NCBI GenBank assembly: GCA_903862155.1
Contig: CAIOXF010000048.1
Location: 1-21,874, forward strand
Reading direction: 5' to 3'
Length of the DNA: 21,874 nucleotides
DNA from: an uncultured cyanobacterium
GTDB taxonomy: Bacteria > Cyanobacteriota > Cyanobacteriia > PCC-6307 > Cyanobiaceae
Shown here: positions 7,280-14,389 of the stretch, piece after piece
Layout: each line of letters starts with the position of its first letter
Position numbering within the stretch: the stretch's first letter is position 1
Translations under genes and position numbers: made by a program
The notes under the pieces: generated by a model
What the model saw: only the letters and a program-made list of their open reading frames with translations
Told to the model about the DNA's origin: nothing
The model's database searches: none

Positions 7280-8194
7280 ATGACGCAGGCACCTCCAGCC
7301 ACCAAGGCCCTGCTGTTTGATTACCGCCAGGCCGCCAACCCGGTGCGCCGGGGCCTCACAGAACCCATTCCCTACCGCCAGTGGAGCCCGGAGCTGCATG
7401 CCTCCGGCCCCAGTGGCGTGATCCCTCTCGACCTGAGCACCGAGCTGGGCACCGAAGGCCCCGCCACCAGCCCTGGCCTGGCGGCCCATTTCGTGCGCAT
7501 CGCCAACGGCGAGGGGGTGAAGGCGGCCGCACGGGCCACCAGCTCCCTGTTCTTTGTGCTGTCAGGCAGCGGGCGCTGCCGTCGCGGCAGCGCATCGATC
7601 GCCTGGCAGCAGGGCGACCTGTTCGTGCTGCCCGCCGGCGACGATCCCCTGCTGGAGGCTGATGCACCCAGCGTTCTCTACTGGGTGAACGACGCCCCGC
7701 TGCTCACTTACCTGGGCGTAGAGCCGAGCAAGCCCCGCTTCGAAGCCACCCACTACCCGGCCAGCTGGCTGAAGGCCGAGCTCGAGGCACTTGCCGCCGA
7801 TCCCAGCAGTGCCCGCAGCAACCGGCTCAGCCTGTTGCTGGCCAACAGCGACCTGCCTGCAACCCGCACCGTGACCCACGTGCTCTGGGCGATGTTTGGC
7901 ATGGTGCCCCCCGGCGACACCCAGGCGCCCCATCGCCATCAGTCGGTGGCCCTGGATCTGATCATCGATTGCCAGCCCGGCTGCTACACGCTGGTGGGCA
8001 CCGAGCTCAATGACGACGGCACGATCCGCAACCCTCAGCGGATCGACTGGCAGGCAGGCGGGGCGTTCATCACCCCTCCTGGACACTGGCATTCCCACGT
8101 GAACGAGAGCGGCAGCACCGCCTTCCTGCTGCCGATTCAGGACGCGGGCCTGCAGACCTACCTGCGCAGCCTCGACATCCGCTTTGCGGGTTGA
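7280..8194 (+). CDS. Two-domain cupin protein (gentisate dioxygenase-like fold)
   Basis: The 304-residue protein has two cupin-like halves. The N-terminal barrel (about 65-148) shows the fold signature SSLFFVLSGSGRC...GDLFVLPAG, but its first motif has no His pair, so metal binding there is unlikely. The C-terminal barrel (about 195-290) carries HRH at 218-220 and His269, His271 and His273 in GHWHSH, enough for one metal site. The overall plan resembles gentisate 1,2-dioxygenase and related bicupins, but the aromatic substrate residues cannot be confirmed and I would not call it that enzyme. The start is set by GGTGAGG seven bases upstream. It has its own candidate promoter, and its stop lies 16 bases from the end of the convergent ftsH. 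Function unknown. Confidence 0.8.
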   Translation: MTQAPPATKALLFDYRQAANPVRRGLTEPIPYRQWSPELHASGPSGVIPLDLSTELGTEGPATSPGLAAHFVRIANGEGVKAAARATSSLFFVLSGSGRCRRGSASIAWQQGDLFVLPAGDDPLLEADAPSVLYWVNDAPLLTYLGVEPSKPRFEATHYPASWLKAELEALAADPSSARSNRLSLLLANSDLPATRTVTHVLWAMFGMVPPGDTQAPHRHQSVALDLIIDCQPGCYTLVGTELNDDGTIRNPQRIDWQAGGAFITPPGHWHSHVNESGSTAFLLPIQDAGLQTYLRSLDIRFAG

Positions 8195-8210
8195 TCAACC
8201 TCGATGAAGT

Positions 8211-10097
8211 TCAAGCTGAAGCCCCCGCTCCAACCCCAGCCGCCACGGCCTGGGGTTGGCGGGATCCCTCGAAGTGCTCCACCAGCTGGCGGAACGCATC
8301 ACCCTCGATCGTTTCCTCCACGATCAAGCGCTCCACCAGCTCATCCATCAGCTCCCGGCGGGGGCGCAGCAGTCTGACCGCCTGATCCAGGGCGTTCTGC
8401 GCCAACTGGCGCACCTGGGCGTCGATGCGGTTGCCCGTTTCACGGGAGTAGTGGGGTTCCTGGCGCAACCAATCGCGGCCCAGGAACACCTCGCCGTGAT
8501 CCCCCTCCAGGGCCACCGGGCCCAGGCTGGAGAAGCCGTAGCGGGTCACCATCTCGCGGCAAATGCGGGTCACCATCTCGAGATCGCCGGCAGCGCCCTG
8601 GGTGACTTCACTGGGGCCATACACCACCAGCTCCGCAGCCCGACCGCCCAGGGCCACCACGAGCCGGGCCCGCAGGTACGCCTTACTGATCAAGCCGGAA
8701 TCGAGGATCTCCTCATCGGGCATGGTGCGGGCGAAGCCACCAATGCCACCGGCCCGGGGCAGCAGGGTCACCTTGTCGAGCTTGTCGGCGTGGGGCTCCA
8801 GGGTGGTGAGCAGGGCATGGCCCACCTCGTGATAAGCGATCAGGCGCTTCTTGGCCGAGTCCTGCAGGGGCGCAGCGGTGAGCCCCATCGTGATCCGCTC
8901 CAGGGCATCACTGAGGGCCTGGTCATTGATCTGGCTCTGCTCCCGGCGGGCGGTGAGGATCGCGGCCTCATTGAGCAGGTTGGCCAGATCGGCGCCGGAG
9001 AACCCCGGGGTGCGACTCGCCCAGTCGGAGAGGTTCACCGTGTCGGCCAGGGGGCGGGTGCGGGCGTGCACCGAGAGGATCTCTTCACGCCCGCGGCGAT
9101 CGGGCAGATCCACGTGGATGCGGCGATCGAAGCGACCCGGACGCATCAGGGCCGCATCGAGCACATCGGCCCGGTTGGTGGCGGCCAGCAGGATCACCCC
9201 GGAATTGGGCTCGAAGCCGTCCATCTCGGTGAGCAGCTGGTTGAGCGTCTGCTCGCGCTCGTCATTGCCGCCGCCGATACCGGCGCCGCGTTGGCGGCCC
9301 ACGGCATCAATCTCGTCGATAAAGATGATGCAGGGCGCCTTGGCCTTGGCCTTGCGGAACAGATCCCGCACCCGGCTAGCCCCCACCCCCACAAAGAGTT
9401 CCACGAACTCCGAGGCGGCCATCGAAAAGAAGGGCACCCCGGCCTCCCCGGCGATGGCGCGGGCCAGCAGGGTTTTGCCGGTGCCCGGCGGGCCCACCAA
9501 CAGCACCCCCTTGGGAATGCGGGCCCCCACGGTGGTGAAGCGCTCGGGCTCCTTCAGGAAGGTCACCACCTCCTGAAGCTCTTCCTTGGCCTCGGCGATG
9601 CCGGCCACGTCTTCAAAGCGCACCGCCGGAGCACCTTCCGGCTGGATCCGCGGCTGGCTGCGGCCGAAGCCCATCGCCTTGTTGGCCACCTGGGCGGAGC
9701 GGCGGATCAGTACGGCGAGGGCTGCAAACAGCAGCAGCACCAGCAGACCGTTGGCCACCAGGCCGGCGAGCATCGCCTCGGAGCGGTCGTCGCGCACGCT
9801 CAATGGCACGCGCGCCTTCTCCGCCGTGCGCAGCAGCAGTTGGTCGTTGTTGAACACCGCCACCGCCACCGAACCGCCATCACGCAGGCGGGCCTGCACC
9901 TCGCGGCGGGCCGGCGACAGCACCAGATCCTTCACCTCGCCCTTCTCAATCTCCTGCAGCAGCTGGCTGTAAGAGAGGGAAGGACCTTGATTTCCCAGTA
10001 ATCCAGTGCTGCGCTGATCAGCTGAATCCGCGGGTTTCTGCGGTGATTCAGGCTTGCTGGATGCGGCGCCAGTTGCTTCCGAAACGCTGCTGCTCAC
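8211..10097 (-). CDS. ftsH: FtsH-type ATP-dependent zinc metalloprotease
   Basis: FtsH is a membrane-anchored AAA+ protease that degrades damaged membrane proteins; in cyanobacteria some members remove photodamaged D1. From GTG 10097 the protein has 628 residues, a usual length. The segment SYSQLLQEIEKGEVKDLVL is the typical N-terminal extracytoplasmic domain, followed by one membrane helix (about 109-131), Walker A GPPGTGKT (202-209), Walker B IIFIDEID (257-264), the arginine-finger region ATNRADVLDAALMRPGRFDR (306-325) and the zinc site HEVGH (423-427). The longest frame starts at 10235, but that part is the complement of rpmF. GTG 10097 keeps the gene out of rpmF, and a TAAGCT box lies at 10123-10118. 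Oddly, no first membrane helix precedes the extracytoplasmic domain from this start. Protein firm, start uncertain. Confidence 0.93.
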   Translation of the reverse strand: MSSSVSEATGAASSKPESPQKPADSADQRSTGLLGNQGPSLSYSQLLQEIEKGEVKDLVLSPARREVQARLRDGGSVAVAVFNNDQLLLRTAEKARVPLSVRDDRSEAMLAGLVANGLLVLLLFAALAVLIRRSAQVANKAMGFGRSQPRIQPEGAPAVRFEDVAGIAEAKEELQEVVTFLKEPERFTTVGARIPKGVLLVGPPGTGKTLLARAIAGEAGVPFFSMAASEFVELFVGVGASRVRDLFRKAKAKAPCIIFIDEIDAVGRQRGAGIGGGNDEREQTLNQLLTEMDGFEPNSGVILLAATNRADVLDAALMRPGRFDRRIHVDLPDRRGREEILSVHARTRPLADTVNLSDWASRTPGFSGADLANLLNEAAILTARREQSQINDQALSDALERITMGLTAAPLQDSAKKRLIAYHEVGHALLTTLEPHADKLDKVTLLPRAGGIGGFARTMPDEEILDSGLISKAYLRARLVVALGGRAAELVVYGPSEVTQGAAGDLEMVTRICREMVTRYGFSSLGPVALEGDHGEVFLGRDWLRQEPHYSRETGNRIDAQVRQLAQNALDQAVRLLRPRRELMDELVERLIVEETIEGDAFRQLVEHFEGSRQPQAVAAGVGAGASA

Positions 10098-10117
10098 TGG
10101 GTTCCGGCTTTGAATCG

Positions 10118-10123
10118 AGCTTA
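10118..10123 (-). promoter_or_regulatory. ftsH: Candidate -10 box of ftsH
   Basis: On the minus strand TAAGCT (TAnnnT) lies 20 bases before the GTG at 10097. It sits back to back with the rpmF -35 element at 10129-10134, so the two divergent promoters would share an 87-base region. Confidence 0.28.
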
Positions 10124-10128
10124 GCGAT

Positions 10129-10158
10129 TTGACGAAAGGCAAGTTGCAAGCGGATGAT
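10129..10158 (+). promoter_or_regulatory. rpmF: Promoter of rpmF
   Basis: TTGACG (10129-10134, five of six to the -35 consensus) and GATGAT (10153-10158, four of six to the -10) are 18 bases apart and end 26 bases before the rpmF ATG. This is the best two-box promoter I see in the window. Confidence 0.45.
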
Positions 10159-10184
10159 CTTGGTTTGGCTGCGAGTGATCGGGG

Positions 10185-10364
10185 ATGGCTGTTCCCAAGA
10201 AGAAAACCTCCAAAGGCAAGCGCAATCAGCGCCATGCCACCTGGAAGGGCAAGGCTGCCGTGGCAGCTCAGAAAGCTCTCTCCATCGGTAAATCAGTGCT
10301 GAGCGGCCGCGCCCAGGGCTTTGTCTATCCGGTGAGCGAAGAGGCTGAAGACGGCGAGAGCTGA
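10185..10364 (+). CDS. rpmF: 50S ribosomal protein L32
   Basis: The 59-residue frame reads MAVPKKKTSKGKRNQRHATW, the classic basic N-terminus of L32 with its PKKKTSK and RHATWK motifs, and ends RAQGFVYPVSEEAEDGES, as in cyanobacterial L32. It belongs to the large ribosomal subunit, near the peptidyl-transferase side. This form lacks the four zinc cysteines found in some bacterial L32 proteins. It is divergent from ftsH, with a two-box promoter upstream. Its stop is only nine bases from the end of the convergent glyK, with no terminator between. The long minus-strand frame over this stretch is its shadow. Confidence 0.96.
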   Translation: MAVPKKKTSKGKRNQRHATWKGKAAVAAQKALSIGKSVLSGRAQGFVYPVSEEAEDGES

Positions 10365-10373
10365 GGCTCGCCT

Positions 10374-11237
10374 TCAGGCTTCAGGGCTGAACCAGTTGCG
10401 CAGGCAGCGCCGCCGGCCGTCGATGACGGCGGCGGCGTTTGCGTGGGTGAGCAATGGATCTTGGTAGAGCGTCGGCGGCAGGGAAGCCAGGGTGGCCCGC
10501 ACCATGGCGGCCACGGCAGCAGCCCCGAGCGCTCCACCGCCCCTGCGGCGCTGCCGCGCTTCGGCCTGCAGCCGCCAGCGCAGCGGCAGCCGCCAGGAGC
10601 TCGGATGCAGCACCCACAGACCATCCACCAGCCCCAGGGCCGGATCTCCGAGCGGTGCATAGGCCGCCAGGGCCTGGTCCCAGTGGGGCAGCCAACGCAG
10701 CTCCTCAGGCGTCAGCGGGCCCGGCGCTGACACCCCATCCAGCAACGCCAGCTGCTGGGGCAGGGCGTTGCCCAGGCTGCGGCAGCCCAGCAGCCACCCC
10801 TCCAGCACCACCGCCTGCGCAAGGAGGGTCTCCTCACCGCAGCGATCCCCCTGGCCGTCCCGCAGGGTCTTGTCAAAACGGGGCAGCACCAGCGGCCCTC
10901 CTGCCTTCCACTCCTGCAGTCGCTCAATCAGCAGCGCCGTGTCGTGGCTGCCGGGGGGCACCCGGCTCACCCCGAAGGGATTGCCGGCCATGGCCCGGCA
11001 ACGCTCCTGCCAGGGCAAATAGGCATCGTCGATGCTGGCCACCGCCAACCGCAGCTCCACGAGGGGGGCCCGCTCCAGTAGGCAGCGCGCCAGGCTGCTC
11101 TTCCCAGCCCCCACTGGCCCGTTGAGGGCGATGAGCGGGCGCTCACCGGCTGCCGCCAGCGTGCGCAGGCGCTCCAGCAGTGGCAGGGCAAAGCCCTGGA
11201 GCAGCGAGGGCTGCAGCAGTCCCGCGGGATCGCTCAT
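10374..11237 (-). CDS. glyK: D-glycerate 3-kinase, plant GLYK type (P-loop kinase)
   Basis: The 287-residue kinase should phosphorylate D-glycerate to 3-phosphoglycerate, the last step of photorespiration. Walker A is GPVGAGKS (40-47). SIDDAYL (68-74) corresponds to the substrate-site segment of plant GLYK, GSHD (96-99) to its conserved loop, and LPRFDKTLRDGQGDR (118-132) to the plant motif with Lys, Asp and GDR. These distinguish it from the unrelated GarK/GlxK glycerate kinases. Uridine/pantothenate-kinase-like P-loop relatives are an alternative, but the GSHD and PRFDK blocks favour GLYK. ATG 11237 overlaps the ycf20 stop by four bases (ATGA), indicating translational coupling. It is the last gene of the cbbY-ycf20-glyK operon. 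Confidence 0.83.
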   Translation of the reverse strand: MSDPAGLLQPSLLQGFALPLLERLRTLAAAGERPLIALNGPVGAGKSSLARCLLERAPLVELRLAVASIDDAYLPWQERCRAMAGNPFGVSRVPPGSHDTALLIERLQEWKAGGPLVLPRFDKTLRDGQGDRCGEETLLAQAVVLEGWLLGCRSLGNALPQQLALLDGVSAPGPLTPEELRWLPHWDQALAAYAPLGDPALGLVDGLWVLHPSSWRLPLRWRLQAEARQRRRGGGALGAAAVAAMVRATLASLPPTLYQDPLLTHANAAAVIDGRRRCLRNWFSPEA

Positions 11238-11596
11238 GTGCCCAACTTGAAGGCTTCAAGCACCACCGCGTACACCAGGCCGATGCGCAGGTTGTCGGCA
11301 AGCTGCCAGCCCAGGGGGGGTGCCTGCCCATCCGGCAGGGGCGGCAGCACCCTGGTGCGCAGACGCACCACCAGCTCCAGCAGCAGCACCAGCGCCAGCA
11401 CAAAGGAGGGCCTGCCACCAGGGAAGCGCACCACCACATAGGCGGTCACAGTGCCGCCGGCATAGAACCCCAGCAGCAGCGCCAGCAGCAGCGCGCTGCG
11501 CCGGCGCCAGCTGCCCTGGAACGGGCCTAGCAGGCTGCGGGAGAGGGCCGTGGCCAGGCGCTCGAAGCGCGTGGGCTGGCGGGGGAGCTGCACCAT
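11234..11596 (-). CDS. ycf20: Ycf20-like membrane protein (DUF565)
   Basis: The 120-residue protein has a basic N-terminus, then two hydrophobic segments (about 37-57 and 64-80), and the family-typical end DNLRIGLVYAVVLEAFKLGT. This closely resembles the FKIGLLYG..DAFKLG tail of algal plastid Ycf20. Plant relatives have been linked to non-photochemical quenching, but no molecular activity is known. The start is placed at ATG 11596 (MVQLPRQPTRFERL), five bases after the cbbY stop; the longer frame from 11662 would overlap cbbY. The stop overlaps the glyK start. It is sandwiched between two genes of the Rubisco side-reaction pathway. Confidence 0.78.
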   Translation of the reverse strand: MVQLPRQPTRFERLATALSRSLLGPFQGSWRRRSALLLALLLGFYAGGTVTAYVVVRFPGGRPSFVLALVLLLELVVRLRTRVLPPLPDGQAPPLGWQLADNLRIGLVYAVVLEAFKLGT

Positions 11597-11601
11597 CGCG
11601 A

Positions 11602-12357
11602 TCAGAAAGCTCCGGCCTGCAGCTGTTGCAGATAGCTCAGCGTGACCCCGCCGCCACCGCAAGCCGGGCCGCGGGCCACGCGGCCGTCCGCACCCAACCC
11701 CTCCACCACGGCAGTGGCCAGGGGAAAGGTGGCCAGCAACTCGCGCCGGCCGTAGTGGCTGAGGGTGATCACGCAGGTCAAGCCGGCGCCTACCGCCGCC
11801 TGGAGGCCATTCCCGGAGTCTTCAATAGCCACGGCCGCCGCTGCCGGCAGGTCAAGGCGCTCCAGGGCCTGGCGATAGCCCTCGGGATCGGGCTTCTTGC
11901 GCTGCACGTCGTCGCCGCACACCCACAGCTCAAACGCTTCGGCCAGATCCCCCAGGCAACGGCGGGCCAGGGCCTCCACGGCAGGCCGGCCGCTGGTGGT
12001 CACGATCGCCTGGCGCAGGCCTGCCCCTGCAGCGGCGGTGATCATCTCGGCCACACCGGGTCGCAGGCTGAGTTCTCCGGCCTCCACCAGGGCGGCGTAG
12101 TGCTGCTGTTTGGCGCGCTGCAACGCCTCCACCTCATCAGCGGCCGGCACTTCGCCCCGCAGCTGGGTGAGCCCGGCGGTGATCCGTTCGCGGCCGCCGG
12201 TCACCTGCAGCAGTTCGCCGTAAAGCTCGCGGTCCCAATGGAGGGGGATGCCGGCGTCAGCGAAGGCTCGGTTGAAGGCGCGGCGATGGCCGTCGCGCTC
12301 GGTTTCAGCCAGGGTGCCGTCCACATCCCAGAGCAGGGCCTGAAGCGGTGGGCTCAA
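11602..12357 (-). CDS. cbbY: CbbY-like HAD phosphatase (probable xylulose-1,5-bisphosphate phosphatase)
   Basis: This HAD-superfamily phosphatase of 251 residues has motif I DVDGT (11-15), motif II TTSGR (120-124), the motif III lysine in KKPDP (154-158) and motif IV EDS (179-181). The cap begins ETERDGHRRAFNRAFADAG and continues WDRELYGELLQVTGGRERI, very close to bacterial and plant CbbY. CbbY removes phosphate from xylulose-1,5-bisphosphate, a Rubisco misfire product and inhibitor. No ATG or GTG precedes motif I; the best start is TTG 12357 (MSPPLQALLWDVDG), 23 bases after a TAGCGT box. TTG 12381 is an alternative. The long upstream extension of this frame runs opposite recJ and is not coding. 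First gene of the operon with ycf20 and glyK. Confidence 0.85.
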   Translation of the reverse strand: MSPPLQALLWDVDGTLAETERDGHRRAFNRAFADAGIPLHWDRELYGELLQVTGGRERITAGLTQLRGEVPAADEVEALQRAKQQHYAALVEAGELSLRPGVAEMITAAAGAGLRQAIVTTSGRPAVEALARRCLGDLAEAFELWVCGDDVQRKKPDPEGYRQALERLDLPAAAAVAIEDSGNGLQAAVGAGLTCVITLSHYGRRELLATFPLATAVVEGLGADGRVARGPACGGGGVTLSYLQQLQAGAF

Positions 12358-12380
12358 CGCAGGGCATCCGGCAGGGGGCA

Positions 12381-12390
12381 ACGCTAGGGC
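12381..12390. promoter_or_regulatory. Overlapping divergent -10 boxes of cbbY and recJ
   Basis: The sequence ACGCTAGGGC holds TAGCGT on the minus strand (12386-12381), pointing at cbbY, and TAGGGC on the plus strand (12385-12390), pointing at recJ. The two boxes share the TA of CTAG. The spacing to TTG 12357 and to ATG 12417 would give leaders of about 17-20 bases on each side. Speculative, but this is the only space available. Confidence 0.28.
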
Positions 12391-12558
12391 TGGCCGTGGG
12401 GCGAGGGCACCGCACAATGGCTCAAGCCCCGCAGGCCCCCGCTGCTCCACCTCAAGCCCGAGCAACGCTGGCAACTGCCCGCTCCCCTCGCTGACCCGGA
12501 GGGCTTTCGCCGCTCGCTGGGGCCCGAGCTCATCCGCCTGCTGCCGCCTGAGCTGGCG

Positions 12559-14358
12559 ATGCTGCTGCAGCGGCGCGGTCACGTCACTCCCGAGGCCATC
12601 CAGCAGCTGCTCGAGCCGCCGGCCGCCCCATCGCCCCGCCGCCACTTCCCCGGTCTGGCGACCGCCAGCGAGCGGCTGATCCGCTGCTGCCGCAATGCCG
12701 AGGCCGTGGCCATCTGCGGCGACTACGACGCCGACGGCATGACCAGCACGGCCCTGCTGGTGGGGGTGCTGGAGCGGCTCGGGGCCAGACCCGTGGCTGC
12801 CATCCCCAGCCGCCTCGACGATGGCTACGGGCTCAATGCCGCCATGGTGGAGCGGCTTGCCGGCGACGGGGTGCGCCTGCTGGTCACGGTGGACAACGGC
12901 ATCGCCGCCGCTGAAGCCCTGGAGCGCGCCCAGCAGCTGGGGGTGGAGGTGATCGTCACCGACCACCACACCCTGCCGGCCGAGCTGCCGCCGCTGCTGG
13001 CCCTGCTGCACCCGGCCACCACCCCCGAACACTCTCCTTACCGGGGATTGGCCGGGGTAGGTCTGGCCTACGTGCTCGCCGCCGACCTCTGCCGCCAGCT
13101 GCGCCGCAAGGACGGCCTGCAGGTGGCTCTCGATCTGTTCTGCATCGGCACTATCGCCGACATGGCGCCCCTGGTGGGGGTGAACCGGCGCTGGCTGCTG
13201 GAAGGGTTGCCCCGCCTGGCCCAGAGCCCCCTGCCGGGATTGCAGGCCCTGATGCAGGTGGCGGGTCTGGGGGAAGGGCCGGTGGATGCCCAGTCCGTGG
13301 GCTTCCAGATCGCACCGCGCATCAATGCGGTGGGGCGCCTCGGGGATCCGGCCCTGGTGGTGGAGTTACTCACCACCGACGACTTGGCGCGGGCCCTGGA
13401 TCTGGCGCGGGAGTGCGAGACCCTCAACCGCCAGCGCCGCGAGCTCTGCCAGGCCATCGAAGCTGAGGCGCTGGCCCTGATCGAAGCGGATGGGGAGGGG
13501 CGATCGCCCTTCGTGCTGCTGGCGCAGGGCCACTGGCACCACGGCGTGATCGGCATCGTGGCGGCCCGGCTGATGGAGCGGTTCGGCGCACCGGTGGCCC
13601 TGCTGGCTGGCGAGGGGAACGGCCGGCTGCGGGCCTCGGTGCGGGCGCCGCGCGGCTTTGCCGTTGATCAGGCGCTCACGAGCTGCGGCGAGCTGCTGGA
13701 GCGCTTCGGCGGCCATCCAGCCGCCGGCGGATTCACGGTGCGGGCCGAGAAGGTGGCCGAACTGCACGAGCAGCTCAACGGTATCGCCCAGGAGTGGCAA
13801 AGCCGCAGCGGCGCCGGCGTACCGGTGGAGCCGGAGGTGCTGCTACCCCTAGAGCGGATTGATCTGGGCTTCTGGCAGGCACTGGAGCGCCTGGAGCCCT
13901 TTGGCATCGGCCATCCCCAGCCCCTGTTCTGGAGCAGTGGCTGCCGGGTGGAGAACCAGAAGCTGCTACGCGGCGGCCACCTCCAACTGCAGCTGGCCCA
14001 GGGCGGCAGCCGGTTGCGGGCCATCGCCTGGCGCTGGGACGACACCAACCCGGTGCCGCCCGTGGTGGATGTGGCCTACCGCCTGCGTCGCGACGAGTGG
14101 CAGGGAGAACGGCGGCTGCAGCTGGAGATTGCGGCCCTGCGCGCCTCGGTCACGGGGGTTGATGGGCAGGGGGAAGTGGTGCTCAAGAGGCGAGAGCGCA
14201 CCTACTGGTGCCGCCGCCAGGGGGACGGACTGGTGATCCGCAATGCGGCAGGCACGGAGATCCACCAGGGGCTGGACCAGGAACCCGAGGAAGCCAGCCA
14301 CCCCTACGTGCGAGCCCTGCTGCAGGATGCCGCCCTGGCCCTGGGCCTGGCGGCCTGA
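12559..14358 (+). CDS. recJ: Single-stranded-DNA-specific 5'-3' exonuclease RecJ
   Basis: RecJ degrades single-stranded DNA 5' to 3' in recombination and mismatch repair. Counting from ATG 12559 (599 residues), the DHH phosphoesterase motifs are DYDADG (55-60), VDNG (111-114) and DHH (135-137). DHHA1 follows with GHWHHGVIGIVAARL (324-338) and GGHPAAGG (384-391), and a C-terminal OB-like part contains FGIGHPQPLFW. The start is doubtful. The same frame is open back to 12388 and encodes LKPEQRWQLPAPL upstream, typical of cyanobacterial RecJ N-termini, but contains no ATG, GTG or TTG before 12559. An ATG at 12417 lies one frame off; one C too many in the C runs at 12427-12430 or 12436-12440 would explain it. 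Followed after 31 bases by the ClC gene. Confidence 0.93.
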   Translation: MLLQRRGHVTPEAIQQLLEPPAAPSPRRHFPGLATASERLIRCCRNAEAVAICGDYDADGMTSTALLVGVLERLGARPVAAIPSRLDDGYGLNAAMVERLAGDGVRLLVTVDNGIAAAEALERAQQLGVEVIVTDHHTLPAELPPLLALLHPATTPEHSPYRGLAGVGLAYVLAADLCRQLRRKDGLQVALDLFCIGTIADMAPLVGVNRRWLLEGLPRLAQSPLPGLQALMQVAGLGEGPVDAQSVGFQIAPRINAVGRLGDPALVVELLTTDDLARALDLARECETLNRQRRELCQAIEAEALALIEADGEGRSPFVLLAQGHWHHGVIGIVAARLMERFGAPVALLAGEGNGRLRASVRAPRGFAVDQALTSCGELLERFGGHPAAGGFTVRAEKVAELHEQLNGIAQEWQSRSGAGVPVEPEVLLPLERIDLGFWQALERLEPFGIGHPQPLFWSSGCRVENQKLLRGGHLQLQLAQGGSRLRAIAWRWDDTNPVPPVVDVAYRLRRDEWQGERRLQLEIAALRASVTGVDGQGEVVLKRRERTYWCRRQGDGLVIRNAAGTEIHQGLDQEPEEASHPYVRALLQDAALALGLAA

Positions 14359-14389
14359 TCACCGCCTCCCTCCCTTATTCCGAGCTCCT

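Noticed and set aside
8256..10001. 581-codon open frame on the plus strand opposite ftsH
   Set aside because: The opposite strand carries all FtsH motifs; this frame has none and is compositionally a shadow.
12358..13032. N-terminal extension of the cbbY frame up to 13032
   Set aside because: It runs opposite the DHH domain of recJ; the CbbY fold begins with DVDGT just after TTG 12357, so the extension is not coding.
5128..13507. GCGATCGC (HIP1) palindromes, found at 5128-5135 and 13500-13507
   Set aside because: Only two were seen in about 22 kb, close to what base composition alone would give, so there is no HIP1 enrichment here.
14243..14389. N-terminal extension of the ClC frame inside recJ
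   Set aside because: It lies in another frame over the last recJ codons and adds Pro/Arg-rich sequence foreign to the family; GTG 14390 directly precedes the first helix.
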